NCBI GenBank assembly: GCA_002778195.1
Contig: PCDI01000002.1
Span: 186,001-250,000 of the forward strand
Origin: Raffaelea ambrosiae
Lineage: Eukaryota > Ascomycota > Sordariomycetes > Ophiostomatales > Ophiostomataceae
Reading direction: 5' to 3'
Length of the DNA: 64,000 bases
Shown one piece after another: positions 44,149 through 53,871 of this stretch. The notes beneath the pieces were generated by a model. The model saw only the letters and a list, made by a program, of their open reading frames with translations, did no database searches and was not told where the DNA came from. Every line of letters starts with the position of its first letter. Position 1 is the stretch's first letter. The translations under genes and the position numbers were made by a program.

Positions 44149-46006
44149 TCAATTGGCCCTATTCTCTACCCGTCTTCGAAACATGACCTTCGTGAACAGC
44201 GGTGGGATGGTGAAGCTCCCCAAGACGTGATCATGCCGACGCTTTGTCCTGCCCACCTCTGACGGCTCAAAATCATGGTGGACAAGCAGATAGGACAACA
44301 GAAGCTTCATGATGCGAGCTGCAATGAAGCGGTCCGGGCTGTTGGGCAGCATAAGTTAAAACGTGTGACTGCCAGATTCAAACCAGACCAGGACTTGCCA
44401 TGCATGCTTGCCGTATCCGAAGCCCATGGACGTTTCACTCGGCGAGGTGAGCTGGCAGTTGGATCGGAGGGTCCAGTGAGTTTAGTCGTCTCCTTAGCTG
44501 CCATTGACCCCAACCAAAAATCGAGACGGGTCAAATGCCTCGGGATGCTCGTAGAACCTGGCATCCGCGACTAATCCGGCCACAGGACAGGCCAGAAATG
44601 TGCTCTCCGGGACTTTAGGGCCATCGGGCAGAGAGCTCCCGCCCAACACGAGGACTTTACGTTCTTGTCTGGGGTGAAGAAAGGTGTAAAGCGCATGGAC
44701 CCGCGCAAGAACGCTTTTGTCAAGGGCATCCTGCCCGGTGAGGTGGCCAGCGGATCTGTCCAGGGGTTTGTGCTGTTGCCCCTCGTGTCACCCGACTGTC
44801 CAAATGTCGCTTCAATTTCTTGTTGAAGCAGAGGGAAAAATAATTGCCGAACACTTGTTGGCATAAAGGTCAAGTTGAGAAGTGCATGGAGTGTAACGGG
44901 AATAGTAGCGAAAGCCGCTGTAAACTGATGTCACGTTAGTTGGGGGCAACATTGAAACAAAGGAACTGGCCACACACAATGGTAACAAAGTTGTCTATGA
45001 TTGTTTCTAGAGAAACCGTTTTGCGAACACGGTCTTCTTGCAAAACGAGGGAGGCCTAGGTCATGGCGTCTTGCGGCATGGCATCTAAGATTTCGGCAGC
45101 AGACATACCACCGCTCTTTGCGGCGTCTACGGCGGCCATGCGCTCACGAAGAGGTAGATACACCAGTCGCCGAGACCGCCCAAGGGCCTGTGAGATGGGC
45201 AAAGAACAGAGATAACCGAGAGGCTGCTTAAGCACCTGTGGCGCAAACTGGCCGACGACCCTTGTGCCGATGCCCGACCACAGGGTCAAGACCCAGGCCG
45301 CCGAGACAAAACGGGGATCGCGTGCCCTTTCTTGACCGACGTGTATCCGGTAGCCTGTGCGGACAACGATGTCACGGACAAATGTGCTTAGGCGAACGGT
45401 CGTCCACGAGAAAGAGTTCTGGTCTGTCGCCAGGCAAGCATCCACCAGAGTGGACATCTCGTCGTACAAAATACCCTGCACAGCACCCAACCGGCCGGCC
45501 GTGTAGCGTTTTGTTACGGCGATCGTCACCATGTTGTGCATGTCTACTGACGGGAAGAGAGGGTCGAGTGCGTAGCTCTCGACGTTGGCGACACGCTGGG
45601 AAAGGATACGGTTGGGCTGGTTGATGAGCCACTTTTCATGCTCCGGAGGGAGCATGACATCGGGAAAGAGGCTAAGGCCGGGCATCGCAAAGGGGCGACC
45701 AGAGAACTGAGAGCTGTCAACACAAGGAGATGTCAGATCTTGTTTCTTTTCGAAGCAAACAACAACTATTGGTTTGAACAACACCTGAGAGCAACCAGCT
45801 AGGAGGCCGCGGTGGCCAGAGAGCCAGGTCCGCAAGTAAGCCCATTGCTTTTGTAGAAAAGAAGACTCCTTGGGTTTGATGTTTTCTACACCATATGTTG
45901 ACCGGATCGTGGCTGGAAAGCCTAGGAATTCGACCCATGACGAGGCATAGGAGAACAACACCAGAATCCCAACCCATGGGAGGAGAACAGAGGGCCATGG
46001 CTGCAA
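44149..46006 (-). pseudogene. Broken cytochrome P450 with several well-kept introns
   Basis: A membrane-bound fungal P450 (haem mono-oxygenase). The N-terminus has a membrane anchor (PSVLLPWVGILVLFSYASSW). Then come RPFAMPGLSLFPDVMLPPEH, ALLNLTFMPTSVRQLFFPLL, VPESTFLACPVAGLVADARF and the haem region FGYGKHAC-PDRFIAARIMK. Introns that restore the family order: 45784..45707, 44977..44925 (GTGTGT/TCAG with a CTAAC branch), probably a 63-nt one near 44510-44448, and 44398..44339, a GC-AG intron splitting the haem-ligand Cys codon (TG|C). Lesions: a TAG at 45058-45056, about where the family has Trp; a one-base frameshift near 44670; and the invariant Glu of the K-helix ExxR changed to Gly (FLRGSMR, codon at 44702-44700). 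These make an active enzyme very unlikely. Convergent with the unknown gene at 42057. Confidence 0.8.
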
Positions 46007-46904
46007 ATTTCAAGCAAACAGTCATGCAATGGTTCTGGGCGTTCATAGAGCCGTATTGGACATCCAGGCAAGCTGGTTTACTTATTCAAGGATAGCAGCG
46101 TGGATCGCTTCAGCGGTTGGACTGGTCTGCCAATTAATTACCCTTCTGAGTGTGTGCTTGAGAACTCTCCACGAAAAATAGCCACAACCGGGCTAGCACA
46201 ACACAGCCTTTGTCAACTCGACCAAGACCATGCAGCCACCCATGCAGACGTGCCCGGTTCTCCTCTACAACGAACGCATTTCCGGATTCGACTTCTGCAC
46301 GTGACCACAATGCCAGCAAGATTGTACCGTGTAGCCCGACAGGGCTAAGAACATACTATGTACATGCGGCAGATGGGGGAAAGGGAGACCATCGGTGGTT
46401 TTGGGTAGAGAACGTCTGATCGACGGCAGTAGACTGGCTTGCCGTTAAAGGGCGAGAGGGAAGGGGACGATGGTATTGGCAAACAAATACTCAGGCAGAC
46501 TAAGTGCATCAAGGTGGCTGGCCAAACAAGACGCGTGTTGTGTATAGCGGGTCCTCATAGGGCAGACTGACAGAGCCACGATTTGCTTGTTTTGAACTTG
46601 ACCGTATCCGTAACATCGCCCACCGCGGTCTCACGTCAGACCAAGATAGCTGCGTTCGTCTATCTGAATTACCAGTGTTTCTGTGATACTGAGTGCCGAT
46701 TTGTAAACAGTCCAGCGGGGAGCGGTGGAATTTGGCATCCAGCCAAAACTCTGTGAGAGTTTGAGCCTTCAAAGCACCCGCTCTTTGAATCTTTGCATCT
46801 TTCGTTTTTCGTCTAAATGTCATCATATGATCGTGAGAGCTCATATCTTGGGGGGGGATCTGTACTGCACGTGTAATCCACATCGTACTAAGACCCAACC
46901 TCTC
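46007..46904. other. Intergenic region between minus-strand units
   Basis: About 900 bp between the P450 remnant and the DUF1992 gene. No supported gene. An isolated ACGCGT lies near 46532, far from any start codon. Confidence 0.55.
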
Positions 46905-48590
46905 TCAGGTTGGCTTCTTCTTCCACCAATCTTTCCACATCTCCTTCAAGCCGTAGTGTGGCGCTTTGGAGTCGTGGACCCGCACCGCGCCAGGACCGCC
47001 CTCGCCCACAAACCGGTTGAGCACCCGCCGGCCCATGGCTTCGGTCATGTCCGCTGACGCTCCCGCGGCCCGGGTGGCACGGTCTTTGATTGTGGTCGCC
47101 AGCTCAGGGGCCACATCAGCAAAACACGCCTTGAGCTCCCGGTCAAGTGAAAAGTATGGCTTCTTGGCCAGCTCGGGAGCCATCAGGTTGTAGGACCGCG
47201 TGAGGGCGTTGAGATTGTTAACGGCCAGCTCCATGTAAGACCGTTCCGCGGCCTCCCACTCGGGGTCTCGGAGAGGAACGCCAGCCGGTTCTTCGGACGC
47301 AGCAGTAGCAGTAGCAGTAGCAGTAGCAGTAGCAGTAGCAATAGCAGTAGCAGTGGCAGTCTCTGCACTTATTGTACCCTCACTGGTGGCCGGTCCCGTC
47401 TGTACCTCACGCATCTTCACCATTACCGGGTCATCCGTAGCGTTCGTCGGCACTGCAATCTGGTCCACGTTCCGCCGCCGTGGATTGTGTAGCTGCTCGG
47501 CCCGCGCATACCGCTGAGCCCGCGCCATCTGCTCCGTCAGTGTCCCGCCGCGGCTGGCAATCGTCCGTGCGGCATGCCGGCGCCAGTCGTTGCGCAGCCG
47601 TAACCGGAAATGGTGGGCGGCCTTTGTGACCTCCTGTTGTTTCTCGATCCAGGGGGGCACAATCTCCTGGCGCTGGATCATCTTGTTCATAATGTACTCG
47701 GTGGTGTCAATAAAGGGGTTGTCGGCGCGGGTGTCCCGCATGACGCCGGGCCCCCTCGGGATGTTGCGGAACTGGCCGCGGGCAATGGCGTCCTCGATGC
47801 GCTCGTTGGCCATGGCGGCCAGACCCGAGATGCTGTTGGGCATGGCGCGAAACCCAGGCGAGAAACGCTCGCGCAACTCCTTGCGGAACTCGTCACGCTC
47901 CTCCTCGGAGAGTCCTTTCTTGTCGGCCATGCCCTTCTCACCGGCGTAGGCATTCGCCCGGTCTCTTGCGCTGGCAGCGCGCTGGCCCGGGCTGAGGCTG
48001 GGTTGTTTTCGCAAGCGCATATCCACCGCCACGGGGTCTGGAATCTTGGGCTTCCCGCGAAGGGGCGGCGGCAGAGGCTTCTGGGCGTCGTGGAGCATAC
48101 GCAGGACCGTGTCGGCGGTGGCTTCGTCGCCGGTCCACGGCTGGGCGGCGGCGATGTCGCGTGTCCCCATGCCGCCGACTGTGGGTGCCATGCACGTGGG
48201 GTTCAGTCCCGCGGCAGTTATGACAGAGCCATGCTCGTCGCGGAACTTGGCGTCGGCAATCTTGTTGAACAGCCGATTCTTGAGCTCCTCGTCGAAGCCA
48301 GCCTCTTCAATGGCCTTGCGCCCGGCTCGGCCGCCAGTCAAGAGAGCTTCTTCGGTCGCTTCTTGTAGTCGTCTGGCCATGGGCCCCAGCTCCTTCTCTT
48401 CGTCCGCAGGCGGGCTGTTTGTCGGGGTGGTCGGAGCTTCTTGTGACTTGGCTGCTGCACCATCGCTTGTCGAGTATGGCCTGGCGGCTGCTCGGATGTG
48501 TATGGAAGTGAAGCTTGGAGCAGCTCGCCGTTGGGCGCGGGCGAGGACGCGCCCGGCACAGCGCTGGCAAATAAACAGCGGCGTCGACAT
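46905..48590 (-). CDS. Mitochondrial DUF1992 protein (DNAJC28-like conserved domain, no J domain)
   Basis: Single exon, 561 aa, starting MSTPLFICQRCAGRVLARAQ. The first 45 residues are Arg/Ala/Ser-rich without acid residues, fitting a mitochondrial presequence. The DUF1992 domain is in the middle: ISGLAAMANERIEDAIARGQ, FRNIPRGPGV, then NPFIDTTEYIMNKMIQRQEI and PPWIEKQQEV, followed by LRLRNDWRRHAARTIASRGG. This is the conserved region of animal DNAJC28 and bacterial YhdN-type proteins. No HPD J-domain is present, so co-chaperone activity should not be assumed. A low-complexity Ala-Thr repeat lies near residue 420. The C-terminal end is Lys/Trp-rich (LKEMWKDWWKKKPT). Upstream in-frame sequence lacks an ATG, which fixes this start. 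Divergent with thymidylate synthase, 327 bp between starts. Confidence 0.9.
   Translation of the reverse strand: MSTPLFICQRCAGRVLARAQRRAAPSFTSIHIRAAARPYSTSDGAAAKSQEAPTTPTNSPPADEEKELGPMARRLQEATEEALLTGGRAGRKAIEEAGFDEELKNRLFNKIADAKFRDEHGSVITAAGLNPTCMAPTVGGMGTRDIAAAQPWTGDEATADTVLRMLHDAQKPLPPPLRGKPKIPDPVAVDMRLRKQPSLSPGQRAASARDRANAYAGEKGMADKKGLSEEERDEFRKELRERFSPGFRAMPNSISGLAAMANERIEDAIARGQFRNIPRGPGVMRDTRADNPFIDTTEYIMNKMIQRQEIVPPWIEKQQEVTKAAHHFRLRLRNDWRRHAARTIASRGGTLTEQMARAQRYARAEQLHNPRRRNVDQIAVPTNATDDPVMVKMREVQTGPATSEGTISAETATATAIATATATATATATAASEEPAGVPLRDPEWEAAERSYMELAVNNLNALTRSYNLMAPELAKKPYFSLDRELKACFADVAPELATTIKDRATRAAGASADMTEAMGRRVLNRFVGEGGPGAVRVHDSKAPHYGLKEMWKDWWKKKPT
47301..47360. repeat. In-frame hexanucleotide repeat encoding Ala-Thr
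   Basis: Ten units of AGCAGT (two variants) on the plus strand. In the DUF1992 gene this encodes alternating Ala-Thr, with one Ile where a unit has mutated. Length may vary between strains. Confidence 0.92.
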
Positions 48591-48784
48591 CTCAATCGCA
48601 AGCGCCGTGAGCTGGTCACATATTCGGGCTAGCTGTGTGTTGGAGGTTGGAGATCGTGTGTCTTCAGTAGAGCAGTTTCTTTCAGGTCGCCTCTTAGCTC
48701 CGACACCGCAATTGCCCACTAAAGAGCTTGCTGGTCCCCGCTGTAACTTTCCCTCTTGTATTAGTCAACCCAATTAAACGTGCA

Positions 48785-48796
48785 GACGCGACGCGT
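48785..48796. promoter_or_regulatory. MluI cell-cycle box in the thymidylate synthase promoter
   Basis: GACGCGACGCGT contains a full ACGCGT (48791-48796) next to a half match, 122 bp before the thymidylate synthase ATG. Yeast TMP1/CDC21 is the textbook MBF target with this element. The DUF1992 gene shares the region but has no obvious link to S phase. Confidence 0.65.
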
Positions 48797-48917
48797 CTGT
48801 TGCCGTGGGGTTGGCTTTTCCGCAGTCAATACGGTGGAGGGTTATTGACTTTCCCCTCCAATTTCTGACTCCTTTGATGAGCAACCAGTCAACCCCCCCT
48901 CCCCCCAAACAGACACA

Positions 48918-50032
48918 ATGCCTGCAGCAAAAGACGATACTTCATCTGCCGAGGCAGCTCCCGCCAAGGTCGACAAATTGGCCGAGGTCAACCATGAGGA
49001 GCATCAGTACCTCGATCTTGTTCGCGAGATTCTCGAGAATGGCGAGCACCGTCCAGACCGGTGAGTAGTGTCCCCCTGTTGGGCATTGGTGATGACACAG
49101 TCCATGTCTAACTTTTCCTTTCCAGCACAGGAACAGGCACGTTCTCACTCTTTGCTCCACGGCCGCTCAAGTTTTCTCTGCACCGTGACGGCGGTATCCC
49201 TGTGCTGCCCCTGCTCACCACCAAGCGAGTCTTTCACCGCGCCGTCATTGAGGAACTTCTGTGGTTCATCCGCGGCGAGACCACCTCGGCGCCACTCAGC
49301 GAACGCGGCATCAAGATCTGGGACGGCAACGGGTCGCGCGCGTTCCTCGACAACCTGGGCTTCCACGACCGCGAAGAGGGCGACCTCGGCCCCGTGTACG
49401 GCTTCCAGTGGCGGCACTTTGGGGCCGAATACAAGGGCCCCGATACTGACTACACCGGACAGGGTGTGGACCAGCTGGCTGAGGTGGTGCGGAAACTGCG
49501 GAAGAACCCGTACGACCGGCGGATCTTGTTGTCGGCGTGGAATCCGCGGGACTTGCACCTGATGGTACTGCCGCCATGCCACATGTTTGCGCAGTTCTAT
49601 GTGTCCTACCCAGGGAAGAGGAGGGGGGCGAAGAAGCAGGGGGCGGAGAGCACCGACGGTGGGACGAATGAGGACACCGCCAAAGAGGGCGAAGAAGCCC
49701 GCGGCCACCTCCATTGCCAGCTGTACCAGCGGTCGTGCGATATGGGCCTGGGCGTGCCGTTCAACATTGCCAGCTACGCGCTGCTCACCCACATGCTGGC
49801 TCACGTGTGCGACCTGGTGCCGGGCAGTCTGACGCACGTCATGGGCGACGCGCACGTCTACGTAGACCACGTGGAGGCGCTGCAAACGCAGCTGGAGCGG
49901 GAGCCGCGGGCATTCCCGGACCTTGAGCTCAAGCAGCCCCAGGGTGGGAGCATTGACGGGTGGAAGCTAGAGGACTTTGAGATCAAGGGGTACTCCCCGC
50001 ACAAGACCATTGCCATGAAGATGTCTGTGTAG
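48918..50032 (+). CDS. Thymidylate synthase
   Basis: Converts dUMP and methylene-tetrahydrofolate to dTMP and dihydrofolate. Exons 48918..49060 and 49126..50032 give 349 aa. The GTGAGT/CCAG intron splits the Arg codon before TGTGTFSLFAPRPLKFSLHR. Active-site features: the catalytic Cys199 in LPPCHMFAQFYVS, the phosphate-binding arginines in YDRRILLSAWNPRDLHLM and YQRSCDMGLGVPFNIASYAL, and the GDAHVYVDHVEALQTQL end motif. The N-terminus has about 30 extra charged residues. A charged insert of about 30 residues (starting PGKRRGAKKQGAES) lies between the catalytic strand and HCQLYQRSC. Both extras are absent from bacterial enzymes. An ACGCGT box upstream suggests G1/S expression. Fungal symbols vary (TMP1/CDC21), so none is given. 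Confidence 0.97.
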
Positions 50033-50584
50033 GTGGTGTGCTGTTTGGCGGCGCAGGGAACTTGAAAGGGGAGGATGGAGCTGCATATTATGTATTCGAA
50101 AGAGGACATGTCTTGTCTATTTTTCTTCTCGGGGGTTTTTTTTTTCTTTTCTTCCTAGTTTCGTATTTTCAAAGGTTGCATTGGTCATAGATACACGGGC
50201 TCGAGCTTCATTTCACTGGAGGTTTTCTTACATTATCTGCTGCGCCATAGGGTGCGTTGCTTGGTCATTACAGTGATATTGTATGACGTTGTGGTTCCAA
50301 GGCCGGGGTATCTAATCGAGAGAGGAAGCCAAAGTGCAAGGAACGAAGCCAAAGCCGATAGCAGAAACAGAAAGCCGAAAGCAGAAATCAAAAATAAAAC
50401 AAAAGCAAAGAATACAAAGTCGTGTGGCCCGTCTGGATAGACAATAGATTCCGGTAACCGTTTAAAATGTCACAGAACCCTCTGGCCAAATACCATAATT
50501 AATAGCTCCTTCTTTTTCGGTGATTTTTTCCCCATCTCCCTCTTTAATTATTCTTTCCCCTTTCTTTCCCGATCCGTGTCTCCA
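50033..50584. other. Convergent 3' flanks
   Basis: About 550 bp between thymidylate synthase and the next minus-strand gene. An imperfect GAA/AGC-rich stretch at 50320-50420 (repeats of AAAGC and GAAAC) is the only structure seen. Confidence 0.6.
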
Positions 50585-51718
50585 TCACCGCCGGTTCTGG
50601 AGCACCATCTCCTTCTCATACACCGCCAACATGCTCGTCACCGCCATTACCGCCCACCGCTCGCCGAGCAGACCCGTCAGGCCCGTGCCCATAAACATAA
50701 ACTTGATCACCTTGGTCAGACTCACCAAGCCGTCCGACCACACGGCTACCACCTCGCGCCCGTCCGATGTCAGTAAGCAACTGCTCTGCGGTGGCTGCCC
50801 TGCCCCCAGCCGTGACGTGCTCATCCGCACCAGCTTCCAGCCTTCCCGGGGCCCGGCCAGCGCCGCAATGGCACTGCCGAAGCTGTGCCGCCACTCAAAC
50901 GACTCCTGGTGCACGTTGCCCCGGGTCGTGCCGACCTCAATGGTGAATCGGTACACGCGCGACCAGCCAAACACGGCCTCCAGCATACACGCTGTCGACC
51001 CTCCCTTATATGAAATGGGCGGCGGCAGCGTCACCGACATGTTGTCCGTCAGGCTCTGGGCGTCGACGGCGGACAGCAGCGGCGCGTGTTCGGCGTTGGG
51101 ACCGTTGTGGACGGCCACGATGGGATTGGCCATGCGCCAGCCAACCTGCATGCGGATGGCATAGAGAGGGGTCTGCTGGTGCTCGCCGAGCGAGAACATC
51201 GTGCCGCGCTTGTCGTGGGCGTATATGCTAAACGTCGGCGGGAACTGGCGGGCCGTCGGAACCGAGCCCGGCGCGGCGGATGGGCCGGCTGATGCGGCTG
51301 CTGCTGGCCGCGCCCCGACATTGGGGCTCGTCGGCCGCGGCTTGTCTGCGCTTGAGCGGCCGGAACGGCCGGACTGGACGGAGGAAACAGAGAGGCGACT
51401 GCTGGTGCGACCACCGCCACCACTGGCGCCATGTGCGAGTAGGCCTGGCACATGCAGGGTATGACTGCTGGAGGAGGCGCCGCTGGTGCCTCCAGAAGCG
51501 TGCTGGACGGGTCGCGTGACAGGCGAGGCAGCGGGGGAGATGCCGGTGGCTTCTTCGTAGGACGGGGGCGGGACGTCGGGTATGCCGCTCGGGTCGCTGG
51601 CGCTGTTCTCGAAGAAGAGGGGAGTCGAGGGAGCCTGGTTGACGCGGCCAGTGCCGGAGAGATTGCTAGTACTGCTGCCAGTTGTGGCGTTGGCCGCACC
51701 GCTTGAAGGTAGAGGCAT
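50585..51718 (-). CDS. PPxY-motif protein with a folded C-terminal beta domain, function unknown
   Basis: Single exon, 377 aa, from the ATG at 51718 (MPLPSSGAANATTG). The first 190 residues are Ser/Gly/Pro/Ala-rich and disordered. They carry a PPPSYEEA motif near residue 51, a classical PPxY ligand for WW domains of Rsp5/Nedd4 ubiquitin ligases. From about residue 195 the sequence looks like a compact beta sandwich. Its markers are FSIYAHDKRGTMFSLGEHQQ, TPLYAIRMQVGWRMANPIVA, VHNGPNAEHAPLL, and FTIEVGTTRGNVHQESFEWR followed by WKLVRMSTSRLG. This is reminiscent of LURP-one/Tubby-C-like folds, but that is a resemblance, not an assignment. The end has a hydrophobic stretch (VIKFMFMGTGLTGLLG). An arrestin-like adaptor role is possible but unproven. 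Confidence 0.8.
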   Translation of the reverse strand: MPLPSSGAANATTGSSTSNLSGTGRVNQAPSTPLFFENSASDPSGIPDVPPPSYEEATGISPAASPVTRPVQHASGGTSGASSSSHTLHVPGLLAHGASGGGGRTSSRLSVSSVQSGRSGRSSADKPRPTSPNVGARPAAAASAGPSAAPGSVPTARQFPPTFSIYAHDKRGTMFSLGEHQQTPLYAIRMQVGWRMANPIVAVHNGPNAEHAPLLSAVDAQSLTDNMSVTLPPPISYKGGSTACMLEAVFGWSRVYRFTIEVGTTRGNVHQESFEWRHSFGSAIAALAGPREGWKLVRMSTSRLGAGQPPQSSCLLTSDGREVVAVWSDGLVSLTKVIKFMFMGTGLTGLLGERWAVMAVTSMLAVYEKEMVLQNRR

Positions 51719-53245
51719 CGCGAGGGAGTATTTGTATGGGGTGGGGTGAAGACGCAGCTGTTTTGTGTGTTGGCGTCTTTTGTTGTTCGCATGTGTCGAA
51801 TGCAGGCAAGGTTTCCACACAATTCAGGGCCCAGCTCGGGGTTGGGTGGCGGTCAGGTAGCCGTCCGTGTTCTGGCGGTGCTGAAACTCTTGGAAAGTGA
51901 AGCGACAAACAGATGGGATGGAAGAGAATCGTTCGATATCGCTCGTCGCAGAGCGAAATCTCGCAAAAAGGACAGATCTGCAAAACAAAAGAGATGGTAA
52001 ATTGCAAGGGGACGAAGATCAGCCCTGCGACGGAACAGAACGAGGCGGCGACGGCGATATTGTTGCTGCGACGAAGTAGGTGCGAACCTGCGATCATGCA
52101 AAAGGATATGGAAGAAAGCAAGAGCAGAGAGAGCCCAACCATCAAAGAGACAGTGAGAGCAAACGACACTGGCCGTACGTCATCGCCCACAGCCACCAAT
52201 GAAGGCTGTGTGCTTTCGCAGAACACCACCTAATGGCGGAAACCCCGCCATTAGTTGGCTGCCCTTTTTGGGAAGGCGCGGCCCTAATGTCATGTTTGGG
52301 GCTCACTGTATGTGCAGCCAATGTGAGTTCTGAACCTTGCGGCCCGCTCCTCCCAACAAAAGCAATGGGTGTTGCCTGCTCGGAACAGCTTCAATCTCCT
52401 GGGTTTTGTAGTTGCCTCTTATTTTCTGTGGCACAGCTGTCAGCTAGCCTGTCAGCGAGGCTGGTGCTGTCCATACAAGTTGCCACGCGATTATTCTGGC
52501 CCTTTGTTTTGTCATTGCATGCCTGACTTCAGCTCTCATTTGTCTGGATAGTCTTGAAACTAGAAAGAAGGGTGTTCTGCGACTGACGTCATGATCTTTT
52601 CTCGAGACTGAACTGGCTATCAAAAGAGCTCTCGATGTGAGAGCTCGAAGCTGTGCCGACAAGCAGCGATGGGAACAACCTCAGTTGGATGAGCTTGTAC
52701 AGACCAAGACTATCTTCAGACAGGCCGCACTCGGCCTTCCATCATCAGACTTGCCCGAATTGGAAGTCTGGGAGTGTCCAGCTATAAGGAGCAGTGCCGC
52801 TCCTGACATGCAAGCACTGTTGCCTGTAGCATGGTCGACGGCCCGCGGTCTCCGCGGAGTAGGTCGACATCAATCATTAGTCAGGTTCAACCAAAGGACA
52901 GCCAATCCCACGCATAGCGTGCCATACGAGTGGATTTCCACGTATCTAGCATTTACCCTTTTCGGCCAATGTCTCGCCTTGGACAACAAAGTCGAGACGG
53001 CCAGCAGAAAAGGGTTCTCCACACAAATCCGCATACAATGTCCACGCACAGCTCCACACAACTCCACGGAACTCCAGTGCAGCTGCGTTTCTTGGCAGCC
53101 GCAGAGAACGGACAAGAAAACCATCCGCTCGATGGCTTGGCCACCCCTGAATCCACTTGATGGATCTCTGTAGGTCCGGCCAAGACCAGGATCACGAATT
53201 CCATGTGTCTGCAGTGTCTTTTCAGGCACCTTTGTCTTTGCTTGC

Positions 53246-53326
53246 GTACCTCGCGTACCTCGCGTACCCCGAGTACCTCGAGTCCCTCGAGTCCCTCGAG
53301 TCCCTTGAGCGCCTAGAGCATCTCGA
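53246..53326. repeat. 9-bp minisatellite, nine units
   Basis: Units drift from GCGTACCTC to GAGTACCTC to GAGTCCCTC along the array, in exact 9-bp register. Because the period is a multiple of three, both strands are open across it, which creates spurious repetitive frames. Confidence 0.92.
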
Positions 53327-53671
53327 GTGTTTCTGGCATCGGGTGTCTTGCTCGGGCTTACTATGTACATCGGAATCCCGAGCTGCCCCCCCTTCGTGAC
53401 GAAGGGCAGAAGTTAAGCTTAAACGGTGGACCCTCGACTGCTCCTCCTCGCTGCTCCCTTCTTCTTCAAGTCCACCATGCTGCTGCCCCCACACCGTTTA
53501 GTGGATGCCGGACTGTCATGTCTCTCCTTTGACTCCGCTATCTTACGAGCCAAAATGCATCGTCTCGGGGACAGCGAATTCCCCGGCAAAGCTCTCTGGC
53601 CAGCTTACGCGTAAACACCCCATGGCCGAGGACATGGGATCGCCAACATGGCGGATACTCAGCTCGCCAAG

Positions 53672-53678
53672 TATATAA
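53672..53678 (+). promoter_or_regulatory. TATA-like element of the SDR gene
   Basis: TATATAA lies about 195 bp before the ATG at 53872. Confidence 0.45.
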
Positions 53679-53871
53679 TGAGGGCTGGTTGCGGGCACCA
53701 GCCTAGGGAGGAGATCGACAAGAATGCGTAGTCTTGCAAGCAAGCAAACCCGACCATCAGAATATCAAACACGCGTCAAAGCCTCTGGCCAGTAACCAGG
53801 CTCTGTGTTTTTCTCAATATTGCTCCTTTCTCTAAAAGTCAACACCAGCAACACCAGCCTTATCGTCCCCC

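Larger units (their letters stand above)
51719..53871. other. Divergent intergenic region, 2.15 kb
   Basis: Lies between the PPxY gene (-) and the SDR gene (+). No convincing coding frame. Contains a 9-bp tandem repeat, an ACGCGT at 53771-53776 (96 bp before the SDR start) and a TATA-like element. Confidence 0.55.

Noticed and set aside
44149..46006. Intact P450 by adding a 53-nt intron (GTATGT to CCTAG) over the TAG
   Set aside because: That splice shifts the frame away from the conserved downstream P450 sequence, and the later frameshift and lost ExxR Glu remain.
52637..53173. 178-codon plus-strand frame upstream of the SDR gene
   Set aside because: Low-quality composition, no domain, no supported start context; overlaps the minus-strand spurious frame.
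52870..53370. 166-codon minus-strand frame with a collagen-like Gly-Thr-Arg repeat
   Set aside because: The repeat is the translation of the 9-bp minisatellite; flanks show no protein-like features, signal peptide or splice sites.
53771..53776. ACGCGT before the SDR gene as a cell-cycle box
   Set aside because: A single hexamer before a gene with no S-phase role; other stray copies exist in the window, so chance is the simpler view.
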